Below, piece by piece: positions 1 to 10,044 of a stretch of DNA of 22,410 nt. The stretch covers positions 1-22,410 of the forward strand of contig RXOD01004431.1 in assembly GCA_005223375.1 (NCBI GenBank). The letters are read 5' to 3'. The notes under the pieces are model-generated. The model was not told where the DNA came from. It saw nothing but the letters and a program-made list of their open reading frames with translations, and did not search any database. Origin of the DNA: Amoebophrya sp. AT5.2 (taxonomy: Eukaryota; Sar; Dinophyceae; Syndiniales; Amoebophryaceae). Numbering within the stretch: the first letter of the stretch is position 1; each line of letters starts with the position of its first letter. The position numbers and the translations under genes are program-made.

Positions 1-68
1 CGAATTGTCTGTTGAGCCTGAAAAGAACACGCCCGCCCCCGGCGGAGCTTTCCCGATAGGGAAACATT

Positions 69-90
69 TCAATCAATCAATCAATCAATT
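69..90. repeat. (AATC)n microsatellite
   Basis: About five tandem copies of the tetramer AATC/TCAA lie in the upstream flank of the first gene. It is a simple repeat with no visible coding role. Confidence 0.85.
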
Positions 91-402
91 CGCTCTTGCG
101 GTCTGAAACTCAATGAGGAGAAATGACAAGTGTATGACAGCTAGCACAGGTAAGGTTCTGGACCTTCAAAAACATGTTCGCTCCCGCTCTCGAATACGGG
201 AATGGAGCCAACCTATGGTCACAACTTGGACTGAAATCGAAACACCCTGCAGAGCGCTTTTCCGCAAATGTCCGATCGGACGAACGTAAACGTCTAGTCA
301 ATTATGGCGATGCTGGTGCCCAGGCCCACTGCCTTCTTCTATCATCACGACCGAGACGAAAAAATCTCTTTGAATTTTTGGTCTAAAAGTAAAATTACTC
401 TC

Positions 403-417
403 ATTTGCATTTCTTGA
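403..417 (+). promoter_or_regulatory. CATTTGCATTTC module upstream of the first start codon
   Basis: CATTTGCATTTCTTG lies 26-40 bases before the ATG at 443. CTAAAAGTAAA sits upstream at 384-394. The same two-part arrangement occurs at the end of the first SLC44 intron (20728-20756). Function is unknown; it may mark a 3' splice-site region or be part of a dispersed element. Confidence 0.45.
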
Positions 418-442
418 ATTTCATCCTCCTCCAAGAACCAGG

Positions 443-1238
443 ATGGCAAGCACAGAGCCGGGCGCGGAGCCAGCAGAAGAAGTTCCGGCTTTCGTCCAAC
501 AGGACGATGTCGAGAAACCCAAGGCACCCGTCGTGAACGTCGAGATCGCTTCTACGAACCGCTCGCGGTGCAAGTCGTGCGACTGCCTGCAGCCGATCGA
601 CAAAGGCACCATGCGCGTCGGCGTGCCCATGTTCGCTCAAGGCAGGACGATCACTGCGTACTTCCACCCGGAGTGCTTTTTCCGTGGCCTCTCCGCCGAG
701 ACCGTCGAACGCAACAACGCAGGGGCGTGCAAGCACACGCGGGTCAAGTTCGCGAAAGGAGACTTCCGCCTTCGGATCGCGTGCGGAAACGCAAAATTCG
801 GACTGGCAATGGACGTACTTAGTTTTTGCCCGTTTGAGATTCATTGAGAGATCTCGAAGAAAGTTATCCCTGGGGAGCAGGCGGTGATCGTCATGCAGGG
901 GCGTTCTTAATTCAGGCGAGAAAGGCTCTCACTAAAAGATAGAGATTTGGAAAAAATCGCTGCAATGAACCACTCAGGCAGCGCGAGCCCTGCTGAAGCC
1001 GGCACTGGAAGCGGCAGGCAAGAATCTCGCGGACGTAGCAGGCGTGTCGGAGCTCCCAGCCGATATGGGAAAGAAGTTCGCTGGCTCGAGCTCGGCATCG
1101 AGTAAAGCGACACCCATGGAGAAATCTGCCGCACCTTCTGCCGCTAGTTCGAAAAAAGCGGCTGCTTCTTCTACCAAGGCGGGGGCGGGCGGTAAAAGCA
1201 AACAAAAGAAGAGCGCAGCCGCAGTGAAAAAGCAATAG
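443..1238 (+). CDS. PARP-type zinc finger protein with lysine/alanine-rich tail
   Basis: The proposed exons are 443-814 and 978-1238, with a GT-AG intron in phase 0, giving 210 residues. Residues about 38-85 carry a PARP-type zinc finger: C43-x2-C46, 28 residues, H75-x2-C78, with the hydrophobic and basic spacing typical of fingers that bind DNA nicks and ends in PARP1 and DNA ligase III. A helical, alanine-rich stretch follows the intron (residues 125-147). The last 51 residues are Ser/Ala/Lys-rich with 11 lysines and look disordered and histone-H1-like. No PARP catalytic, BRCT or WGR domain is present, so this is a free-standing finger, probably nuclear and acting at DNA breaks or on chromatin. 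The intron was placed because the first open frame loses protein character after residue 124, and a good frame resumes in phase after CACTCAG. Without splicing, a 134-residue protein would end at 847. Confidence 0.75.
815..977 (+). other. Intron of the PARP-finger gene
   Basis: The donor is GTACTTAG and the acceptor CACTCAG, 163 bases, phase 0. The donor resembles that of ARF intron 4 in the first copy (GTACTTGTGG). An in-frame stop inside the interval and the restart of a sensible frame at 978 support it. Confidence 0.6.
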
Positions 1239-1837
1239 GCGGAGGCATCAATTTTCGAAGGCGGGTGCTGGGGGGACTACACTTACGCGGAGATGCCGCT
1301 TGCGAAACGCGTTCGTGTTTCGGGCGTTTCGCATCGGATGTCCTTACATAATGTCGAGAGTTCGAAGTCCAAGTTGACAAGGTAGGTAGTAAATTGATTG
1401 CAGTGTGCAGACTACAACGTCATGATTGGCGCATGAAAGCTGACGCTAGGCAGAGGCTGCTGGTGTTGACTGAGACACGTAAATTGGTCTGACGTGATCA
1501 AGGTAAGGTGGACGACGAGTGTTACTTCAATTTTGGGAAGCGTCGAAAGAGACCAGCCAATCGACATTCATACACCCATACGTTTTGACGAAATTTTATG
1601 AAAGCAAGCAGGGCGCAGAAGCAGAAGCAAGACACGTTTCAAATTTCCTTTCGCGCTGCATCATCTCGCGCGACACGGGTGGCAACTCTGCTTACTAGAG
1701 ATCTGTTCCTACATCATCATCTACATGTTCACTTGCCAGCGCTGATCCCTGGGTTGGTTTTAGTCGGCAGATCGGAGGTCTTGCTTTTCTTCTCTGCCTC
1801 GATGGTATCTTCTGTAGAATAAAGCCGTAGCGAAAGC

Positions 1838-1858
1838 GATTCAACTTCATGTTGAATC
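1838..1858. repeat. Perfect inverted repeat (8-bp stem, 5-base loop)
   Basis: GATTCAAC pairs with GTTGAATC around the loop TTCAT. It lies about 345 bases before the preferred start of the next gene. It could be a 3'-end or processing signal of the upstream gene, or chance. Confidence 0.5.
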
Positions 1859-2154
1859 ATCATACTTATGAAAAATGAAAGTTGTGGTGCGCGCAACAAC
1901 GTGACAGAGGCACTAGATCAGGACCGATCCGAGATCAGCATCAGAGTATCCTAGATCAGTCCGATAGATTAGTTCTCCAACGGAGAAGATTGATCGTTGT
2001 TCTTATTGCGCCCTGGGGGATGGCGCTGTTGACGCTGTATGCGCTTACGTTTTTAGGCGCTTGGTTTTTTATTTTGTTGTCTATGTCGTCGATAGATTCT
2101 GTTGCAGGTCGTCTTTTTCGCGGTCCAACGTTAGTCCTAGTTCTTTACGTCGGC

Positions 2155-2169
2155 CATTTGCATTTCGTA
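2155..2169 (+). promoter_or_regulatory. CATTTGCATTTCGTA motif before the start of the unknown gene
   Basis: This 15-mer is identical to the reverse complement of 15637-15651 inside the helicase intron, and its first 12 bases match 403-414. It is followed by an AT-rich run and GGCAAGGCAG directly before the preferred start codon at 2203, as before the first gene. Confidence 0.45.
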
Positions 2170-2202
2170 ATTGTATTCATTGAACCCGGCAAGGCAGAGT
2201 CC

Positions 2203-4326
2203 ATGGGGGCGGCTCTGCGGCTGCCTGCCCGGAGGTTGGCGCGATCGGTGACTGTAGGCGCAGCGCGACTGATGTTTGTTTTCGCGTCCGATGCTCCCTT
2301 CCGGATACACGCGTCCCGACCGATCTGGGACTCTGTGGATGTCGTGCGCGCCATCTGCGAGTTTCGCGACGAGGGCACCGGCTCCCAGTGCACGCCCGCC
2401 GGCTCTCTTTCGCTCTCTTCCCGGGGCCTGAACGCTGCCTGCGAGGAGGGCTACGAGACGGTTGCGGACGTCCGCGCGGTCGCTGTGATTCGAGACCTGG
2501 CGCGCACCGGCGGGCTGCGGCTCTACCGGGCCCTGGAACAGGCGCTGCGCCCGGCACCGAGCGCACTCCGCGCCCTGGAGCGCACCAATGGATACGGAGA
2601 GTGGTTCCGACTGAATGCGGTGGCGGTGTTGCCAGATTTCTCCTGGCGGGTCGCGAAACTCAGCGACGAGGACGTGGAACAGGTGGAGTGGAGCATTGCG
2701 AACAGGTTCCCCTTTCCCCAACTATATTCCGGCTCTGCTCCTGACGAGATTTCTGCGGCGGAAATGAACAAATTTGCGCAACTGCCGCGCAGCATGGGAC
2801 AAATCGTGGCGGCGATCAAGCGCGCGGAGCGGGTCCTGTGGGGAGACGTCACGATGGGCGAAGACGTCAGGAAAACAGGTGGTCGAAAGCGGTTTGCGGC
2901 CAGGGCTGTTCTCGCGCAGGAGAGTGGTGTCGCTGATTCCGAGCCGAAGCTGCTGACTGGTGCGTTCGCGGGCGTCGGCGAAACAAGCGCTGCGGTTGCG
3001 AATGATGAAGAGCGTGTTTTTGAGTCTGGGCGGGAGGGCAGGAGCGTCTCTAGTGCCTCCAATCCATGGATTGCTGTCCAGGGGCGGCGACGAACGCGGT
3101 ACCGCAGAAAGGAGCCTCCACGACGGGAAGAAGAGTTAAAGGTTGGTACGCCCCAACCGCTGCTCCGTCAGCGGCGCGACGTCTCTGCCGGGGGGCCGCT
3201 GTTCAAAGTGAAACCAGAGTCGTCAAGCGCGCCGCTGTGTGCTCTCGCGAAACGACGGAATGATATTGAGGGTGTACTTTCACAGCTTCCGTCGGAAAGT
3301 GTAGAGTGCAGGTGCCAGCACACTCTTCTTGCCACTGCTAAATCTAATCTTCTCGGACCAGAGCTCGCGAAACAGCTGTGGCGGCGGCTGCTGGAGTTTT
3401 TGTTTGCTCTGGGGTACCAGACGGGTTTGCGAGAGCGCTTGCTGCAGCTCCGCCGCAAAATTGTCCGACATGACGTGTACCGGGGCAGCAACTTCGATTT
3501 CGACGTTGAGTTCGGGCGGACCCGACCCTGGATGCGACATGAGTTTCGGCAGCTGCTGTACCCCACGCTACGGCGCATGCTCTATCTGAGTGTCGCCTCG
3601 AACCTGGTGTTACCGAAAAATGAGGGCATGACTATCGTAAACACGCTGGCGGCACGAAGATCTTCGAATGGGTTCGGAGCGGTCCCTGCGCCGCCGTTGG
3701 CTGAGACGGGGGAGGCGGAGGATTACGGCGGCGGCGAGCCTTTTTATCAAGACCACGCTTTCTATGATGCTCGGGACACCCTACTGTTGCCGTCCGACGA
3801 CGGCGCCGAAGATGAAGAAATTTCGTCCGCAAGCGGATCGGGAGGAACGGCATCGCCATCAATCGACGCCTCCGGGCACGATCAGGCCAACGACACGTAT
3901 ACCGCGCCGCGCGTCCCCGTCCCCCAGTCGCCGTTCCATTATCGCATCATCACGCACGCACAGGGGGGGACGAGGCGCGAGCGGGTGCCAAGTCGCGCTG
4001 GCATCAGACGCTTCGTCGTGCAACACCACAATTTTCCAGCCGCCTACGTGGAGGCACTGGCCCCGCCGATTATTTTCGATCCGCTTTCTCTGCGAGAGCG
4101 AGAGGAACAGGACGGCCGCGGGTCGCCGTCGCGTGGCAACCTGCGCCAAGAGTTCTTACTCATCCGTCTAAAAATGGGAGCGCGAATGGGAGGACCAGGA
4201 GCACTGCTGTCTTTCGCGCTCCCGGAGCTGGCGTGCGACGAGACCGGCCGCCGGGACGAGAGAATGCTGAAAGCGCTCGCTAGTTGGGACCAGAGGGTGC
4301 TCAATCTGGTCGAATGCCCAGGATAG
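2203..4326 (+). CDS. Unrecognised protein, possibly mitochondrial
   Basis: A continuous frame encodes 707 residues from the ATG at 2203. I do not recognise a family. The first 30 residues (MGAALRLPARRLARSVTVGA and on) are rich in Arg and Ala with no acidic residue, as in a mitochondrial presequence. The middle is rich in Arg and Leu with alternating helical stretches, residues about 500-565 form an acidic Gly/Ser/Asp low-complexity segment, and the C-terminus returns to mixed composition. I chose 2203 because GC content rises sharply there, an AG acceptor-like site precedes it, and the context is CCATGG. The frame is open back to 1879: the next in-frame ATG upstream is 2020 (768 residues), which would add a strongly hydrophobic N-terminus resembling a signal anchor. 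Long single-exon coding is reliable; the start is not. Confidence 0.6.
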   Translation: MGAALRLPARRLARSVTVGAARLMFVFASDAPFRIHASRPIWDSVDVVRAICEFRDEGTGSQCTPAGSLSLSSRGLNAACEEGYETVADVRAVAVIRDLARTGGLRLYRALEQALRPAPSALRALERTNGYGEWFRLNAVAVLPDFSWRVAKLSDEDVEQVEWSIANRFPFPQLYSGSAPDEISAAEMNKFAQLPRSMGQIVAAIKRAERVLWGDVTMGEDVRKTGGRKRFAARAVLAQESGVADSEPKLLTGAFAGVGETSAAVANDEERVFESGREGRSVSSASNPWIAVQGRRRTRYRRKEPPRREEELKVGTPQPLLRQRRDVSAGGPLFKVKPESSSAPLCALAKRRNDIEGVLSQLPSESVECRCQHTLLATAKSNLLGPELAKQLWRRLLEFLFALGYQTGLRERLLQLRRKIVRHDVYRGSNFDFDVEFGRTRPWMRHEFRQLLYPTLRRMLYLSVASNLVLPKNEGMTIVNTLAARRSSNGFGAVPAPPLAETGEAEDYGGGEPFYQDHAFYDARDTLLLPSDDGAEDEEISSASGSGGTASPSIDASGHDQANDTYTAPRVPVPQSPFHYRIITHAQGGTRRERVPSRAGIRRFVVQHHNFPAAYVEALAPPIIFDPLSLREREEQDGRGSPSRGNLRQEFLLIRLKMGARMGGPGALLSFALPELACDETGRRDERMLKALASWDQRVLNLVECPG

Positions 4327-5214
4327 GTAGCAGATTGGAGGGGTTCTCCTCAACGACGGACCTGTCAAGTAGTACTTGTCATCTCGAAGGACTTCTATCT
4401 AAATTATTTGAGAGGTTGCGTATGCGTTTGCGACGTCCAGCAGGCTCCGTGCACGTGAGAATGAGACGTGAGACATCCACAATTCAATGATGAGACAGAG
4501 CCACGTACATTTTGAAGAAATTGGAAGCGAAGGGATGAGCTCAGCCCTGGCAGAAGGCTGAGGAACGTAAAGCGATGCTGTGTGAGCAGTGACGCTTTCG
4601 GATAAAACGAATAATTTCACCAATGTGAGAAGTATCCTAGGGCGTGTTCGCAGAAAAGTATCTTTCTTGCGCTCCTGGCTGCCTTTGCCTCGACTTCGAA
4701 CCACCTGTCTGCAGCGACATCAGTGAGTGTTCTCTTTAAAGAGCAGATCCAATGGGCAAAGCACAGAGAAATCATATAATTTGCCTCACTGAAGAAATCT
4801 TTGAATGACCTTGAGCAGATCCCCACGACTCCTCGGTCCTGGCACGCACGAGCCACGTGGTGTTGAAATGTCCAGGAAAACTCTTCAATTATCATGTTTG
4901 TAGCCGATCGAAGATGGAGCCGCTTTACGTGCGAAACATCTTCCAACAGCACACTTAACTATAGTTTATCGAAGAGTTCTTGACTAGAAGTGCGACATTT
5001 TCTCCCTAGGGCGAAATTGAAGATTACCCATCTTCGCGCTCCGGCGCTTTAGCGACCAGCAACAAGTTGCCGCGAACGGCAGTGCATTCACCTGGACGAC
5101 CATTGCGCAATCGGGTTTCTGAGTCTGTGAAAATCTAAAGTACTTAAAGAGCTCCTCGAGCGACAAGAACAAATCTATCTTCTCCTTCAACGAAGCAAGT
5201 GCTAGGAAAATTGG
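4327..5214. other. Intergenic region, nothing recognised
   Basis: This is AT-richer than the flanking genes, with short overlapping frames on both strands and no protein-like one. It presumably contains the 3' UTR of the unknown gene and the distal upstream region of the first ARF gene. Confidence 0.5.
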
Positions 5215-5306
5215 GCTTCCTATCTTTTTGAAGTAGACCCGGACCCGTACGGTCTATCGGTCACTTTCGGACTTCGGACCGCTTCCTAGAACAAAAGACC
5301 GGCAAA
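5215..5306 (+). promoter_or_regulatory. 5' flank/UTR of ARF copy 1, conserved with copy 2
   Basis: Blocks shared with 8920-9013 are TATCTTTTT, AAGTAGACCCG, ACGGTCTA, CTTTCG, CTTCGGA and CTTCCTAGAAC. A potential small hairpin (AGACC 5235-5239 with GGTCT 5251-5255) recurs in both copies. This probably covers core promoter and 5' UTR; conservation after deep silent divergence of the genes hints at function. Confidence 0.55.
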
Positions 5307-6394
<1,088 letters not shown>

Positions 6395-8919
6395 GCAGTT
6401 GCCGAGGTACGGACAAAAGAAGAAGAAGACGGGATAGTAGTACTGTTGAGTTCGTAAGCGTCGAGGACCGCAGGTATGGTGGTGGTGGTGGTAGCGCAAG
6501 CCTCGGTCGTGGGCCGGGTGGAGAAGCGGACTGCGAGCGGGTTTGGGAAGGGGACCTTCAGTTTCAAGTAAAGTAGCACTACTAGCAGTTTGCGGATCGG
6601 TGCTCTTGCGGAGTTGCAGTGCAGCGACCCGGACCTGTTTTGCTGCGGAGTAGGAGTTCCTCGTCCTCTAAGGCTACTCCTTCCCTGATCATCGGGATCG
6701 GCTGCAGCACCCCCGGGTGCGAGCCGGAAGCGGCTTGATGCGTGCGGGGCGGCAGAAAGACCAAAAGCAGCGTATGACGCGTCCCTGTTTTGCTCCTCAG
6801 TCAGGGAACTATACCAGAGAAGTGCGGCAGCTTCCCCCTTACCTCCTTTGCCGCAACGGGAAGAATGCCGAAGACACGTCTCAGTGCTGCCAGTGGTCGA
6901 CTCACTAACACTATCTTCGCAACGCAAACACTCGCTGTCGCAGGCGTCCGCAGAGGCACATCAAGAGAATCCAACAACCTTCGAACACGAACCCATTCTC
7001 GTGACCATGTTTGTCATCTTAGTTGTGGGAATCGACGCTGACGAGATTCAACGAAAGGACACAGAGTTTCCTCTATCAACAGCTACTTCGGTAAATCCGC
7101 TATTGTGCTTCATTCCATTCACAAATCGACACTTTGCTACTTACAACGTGCTTCCGAAGATTCACTAGATCTTCGTGCCGTGGGGCATCGATCCGACCGT
7201 CGTCGTCATGGTTTTTTTTCCGCGCAGCTAACCGGTGATGGCGAACGAATCCCACGATTGTATTTGCGTAAGAAATTGCATTTGCTTGAGAAATTTTGTA
7301 CCACCGATATCAAGCAAGGACTTTCTTATTTTTCCCGCGATATTTATCTTCTACTTGACATGACTGTGTTTACGCCTGTGGGCACCGGCTCGAGAAGATC
7401 AGCCGCTGTCTTCGGAGCATGGGAATTGTCAACGGGTGGCAATCGGTTGGTGGCTCAATGCTCGTCTCCAGGCCGCGAACGAATCTGCTGGAGTGTTTAG
7501 TTTCTTTTTCATCTCGTCCTTCTTCATCAAGCGAGAACACAAACTGCAGTGTGCCTGTGCCTGTTGGAGATATGTCGCCCACCAGTGGTCGCAAAGAAGA
7601 GGACAACAGTTGCGTGGAACAAGGCGGGAACGCAGCACAATGGAGACAGTGTGTTCGAAAGAAGGAAGAGGCTGTTCGCCCACGGAAAATGGTCGGTCGG
7701 ACGCGTAGTACTGAAATAAGCTGCGTGCCGCAATGCCAGTTCCTCAGATCCTTACATACAGCGACAGATCCGGCTGGTAAGGCTAAGTAGCGCGTTCTTA
7801 GTCTAGCACCACCACGTCGTGCACGTCAGGAGCATGTTGCAGTGACGCTAGCGTCAAGGTTTCGCACTACCTTCCGCTTCCCGAACGTCTGCGGGATTGC
7901 TACTTTCACGCGACAATGTACGACAGTGGAGAAAGGGATGGAAGAAGCAAAACCGCTCGCGCAAGCGCTTCGAGAATTCGGCATTGCGCTCCTCCCTGGA
8001 AATAGCGCAACGAGCAGTTGTACACGCGGTCAACATAACACAACCTCCACAGCGACCACAGTACGTGTGCAGTCGGGGGGTTCCTTGCAAACAGCAGATT
8101 GCTAGCCCCGAGTCGCAGCTCACGCTCTTCTTATGCAACACCTGAGGAGCTCTAACGAGGTGCTCCACGTCGCGGCGAATTCAAAAGGACTGGTGTTAGA
8201 TTCGCACAGGTTCTTTCCGGCGCGACTACCTCGTGACCCTCGCAGGAATAAAACGCAGCGAAAAAAGGCGAAAAGAAGAAATACATCGTGTGGCACAGGC
8301 CACTCGCAGGCGTGGCGAAAAGGAAGGCGCCACGAGCAATATGAACCACTGTAAAAATTTTGAAAGAATGAATCGTAAGCGTAACCGTTTGTGCACGCAT
8401 GCTGCAGTGGCAGAGCTGCATGTAATCGCCCCGGACGGAGGGCTTCGTGCAATGACGCCTCAGTTTTCTTTACGCTACGAACTGTGCCGTCTCGGCGGAG
8501 GATGGCCGCCTTTGCATGTGCTGACTGGCACGACCGGCACGGGATCAACAAAGTGTCCGTATTCTCCACAAATAAGTAGCTCCGATTCTTGTTTGTCAGC
8601 TTCAGGCCACACGAGGAGTGCCGCACGAGGAAACTAACGGCACTAGGTGGCGTAGAAGATGCACACAAAGGCAGCACACTCAGCCGTTCTTTCTCGTTGT
8701 TCTCTACGTGGTGTGGTGGTTCTAGTACATTCATAGAAGAACAGATGAAGTGTCATCAGCTGCGCAAGGTGGCATCGGCATGCTGCTCGTTGGCAATCGC
8801 AAGGTGCCTGCTCGATGCTCGAGGAGGCCGTTGCAACACAATATATTTTGGAGAAAAAGCATAATGTGGCGTTATGAAATTTCCGTTTAAACGTAGGGAT
8901 TAAGGAACTTACGTAACTA
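6395..8919. other. Spacer between the two ARF genes
   Basis: The first ~1.1 kb (6395 to about 7510) can be matched in pieces to the region after ARF copy 2 (10045 to about 11010). The best-kept blocks are 7033-7086 and 7105-7160, described separately. The part from about 7510 to 8919 shows no clear partner and no credible gene. A 204-residue minus-strand frame (8120-8734) has no recognisable features. Confidence 0.5.
7034..7168 (+). other. Conserved, possibly coding block downstream of ARF copy 1
   Basis: In frame from 7034 the translation begins DADEIQRKDTEFPLSTAT and ends at a TAG at 7166-7168 after NRHFATYNVLPKI. The counterpart at 10503-10652 reads DADEFRRKDTEFPLSTAT and NRHFATYNVLLKI. 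Between the copies, gaps are 12 and 6 bases, keeping the frame. Several differences are silent, including a Leu codon changed at two positions (CTA to TTG). It may be an exon of an unannotated small gene, a long-3'-UTR element, or conserved non-coding DNA. There is no known function. Confidence 0.3.
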
Positions 8920-9013
8920 AGGTATCTTTTTTAAAGTAGACCCGTTCCCGGACGGTCTAAAGAGCACTGACTTTCGCGCTTCGGATAGCTTCCTAGAACG
9001 AAAGGGCGACAAA
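8920..9013 (+). promoter_or_regulatory. 5' flank/UTR of ARF copy 2, conserved with copy 1
   Basis: It carries the same ordered blocks as 5215-5306, including AAGTAGACCCG, ACGGTCTA and CTTCCTAGAAC, and the potential hairpin AGACC (8938-8942) with GGTCT (8954-8958). The loop bases differ between copies while the stem bases are kept. Confidence 0.55.

Positions 9014-10044
<1,031 letters not shown>

Larger units (their letters stand above)
1..442. other. 5' flank of the PARP-finger gene, no gene seen
   Basis: I see no reading frame with convincing protein character on either strand. The stretch holds a tetranucleotide microsatellite (about 69-90) and, just before the gene, an AT-rich segment with CTAAAAGTAAA (384-394) and CATTTGCATTTC (403-414), followed by a pyrimidine-rich run ending in CCAAGAACCAG directly before the ATG. 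That AG could be a cis- or trans-splice acceptor for the first gene; this is inference. Confidence 0.5.
1239..2202. other. Intergenic region with hairpin and short repeats
   Basis: This is the stretch between the PARP-finger gene and the large unknown protein. It is AT-rich and has a perfect 8-bp hairpin at 1838-1858, a degenerate direct repeat starting CTAGATCAG at about 1913 and 1953, and a CATTTGCATTTCGTA motif at 2155-2169. The frame of the next gene stays open back to 1879, and its translation between 1882 and 2202 is hydrophobic. Because there is no ATG before 2020 and composition changes at about 2200, I treat this part as 5' flank. An upstream coding exon cannot be excluded. Confidence 0.4.

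Noticed and set aside
1825..1840. CCGTAGC as a dinoflagellate spliced-leader relic
   Set aside because: Only seven bases fit; the rest of the known leader is absent.
8120..8734. A 204-residue minus-strand open frame in the ARF spacer
   Set aside because: It has no motif, odd composition and no counterpart near the second ARF copy. I could not support it as a gene.
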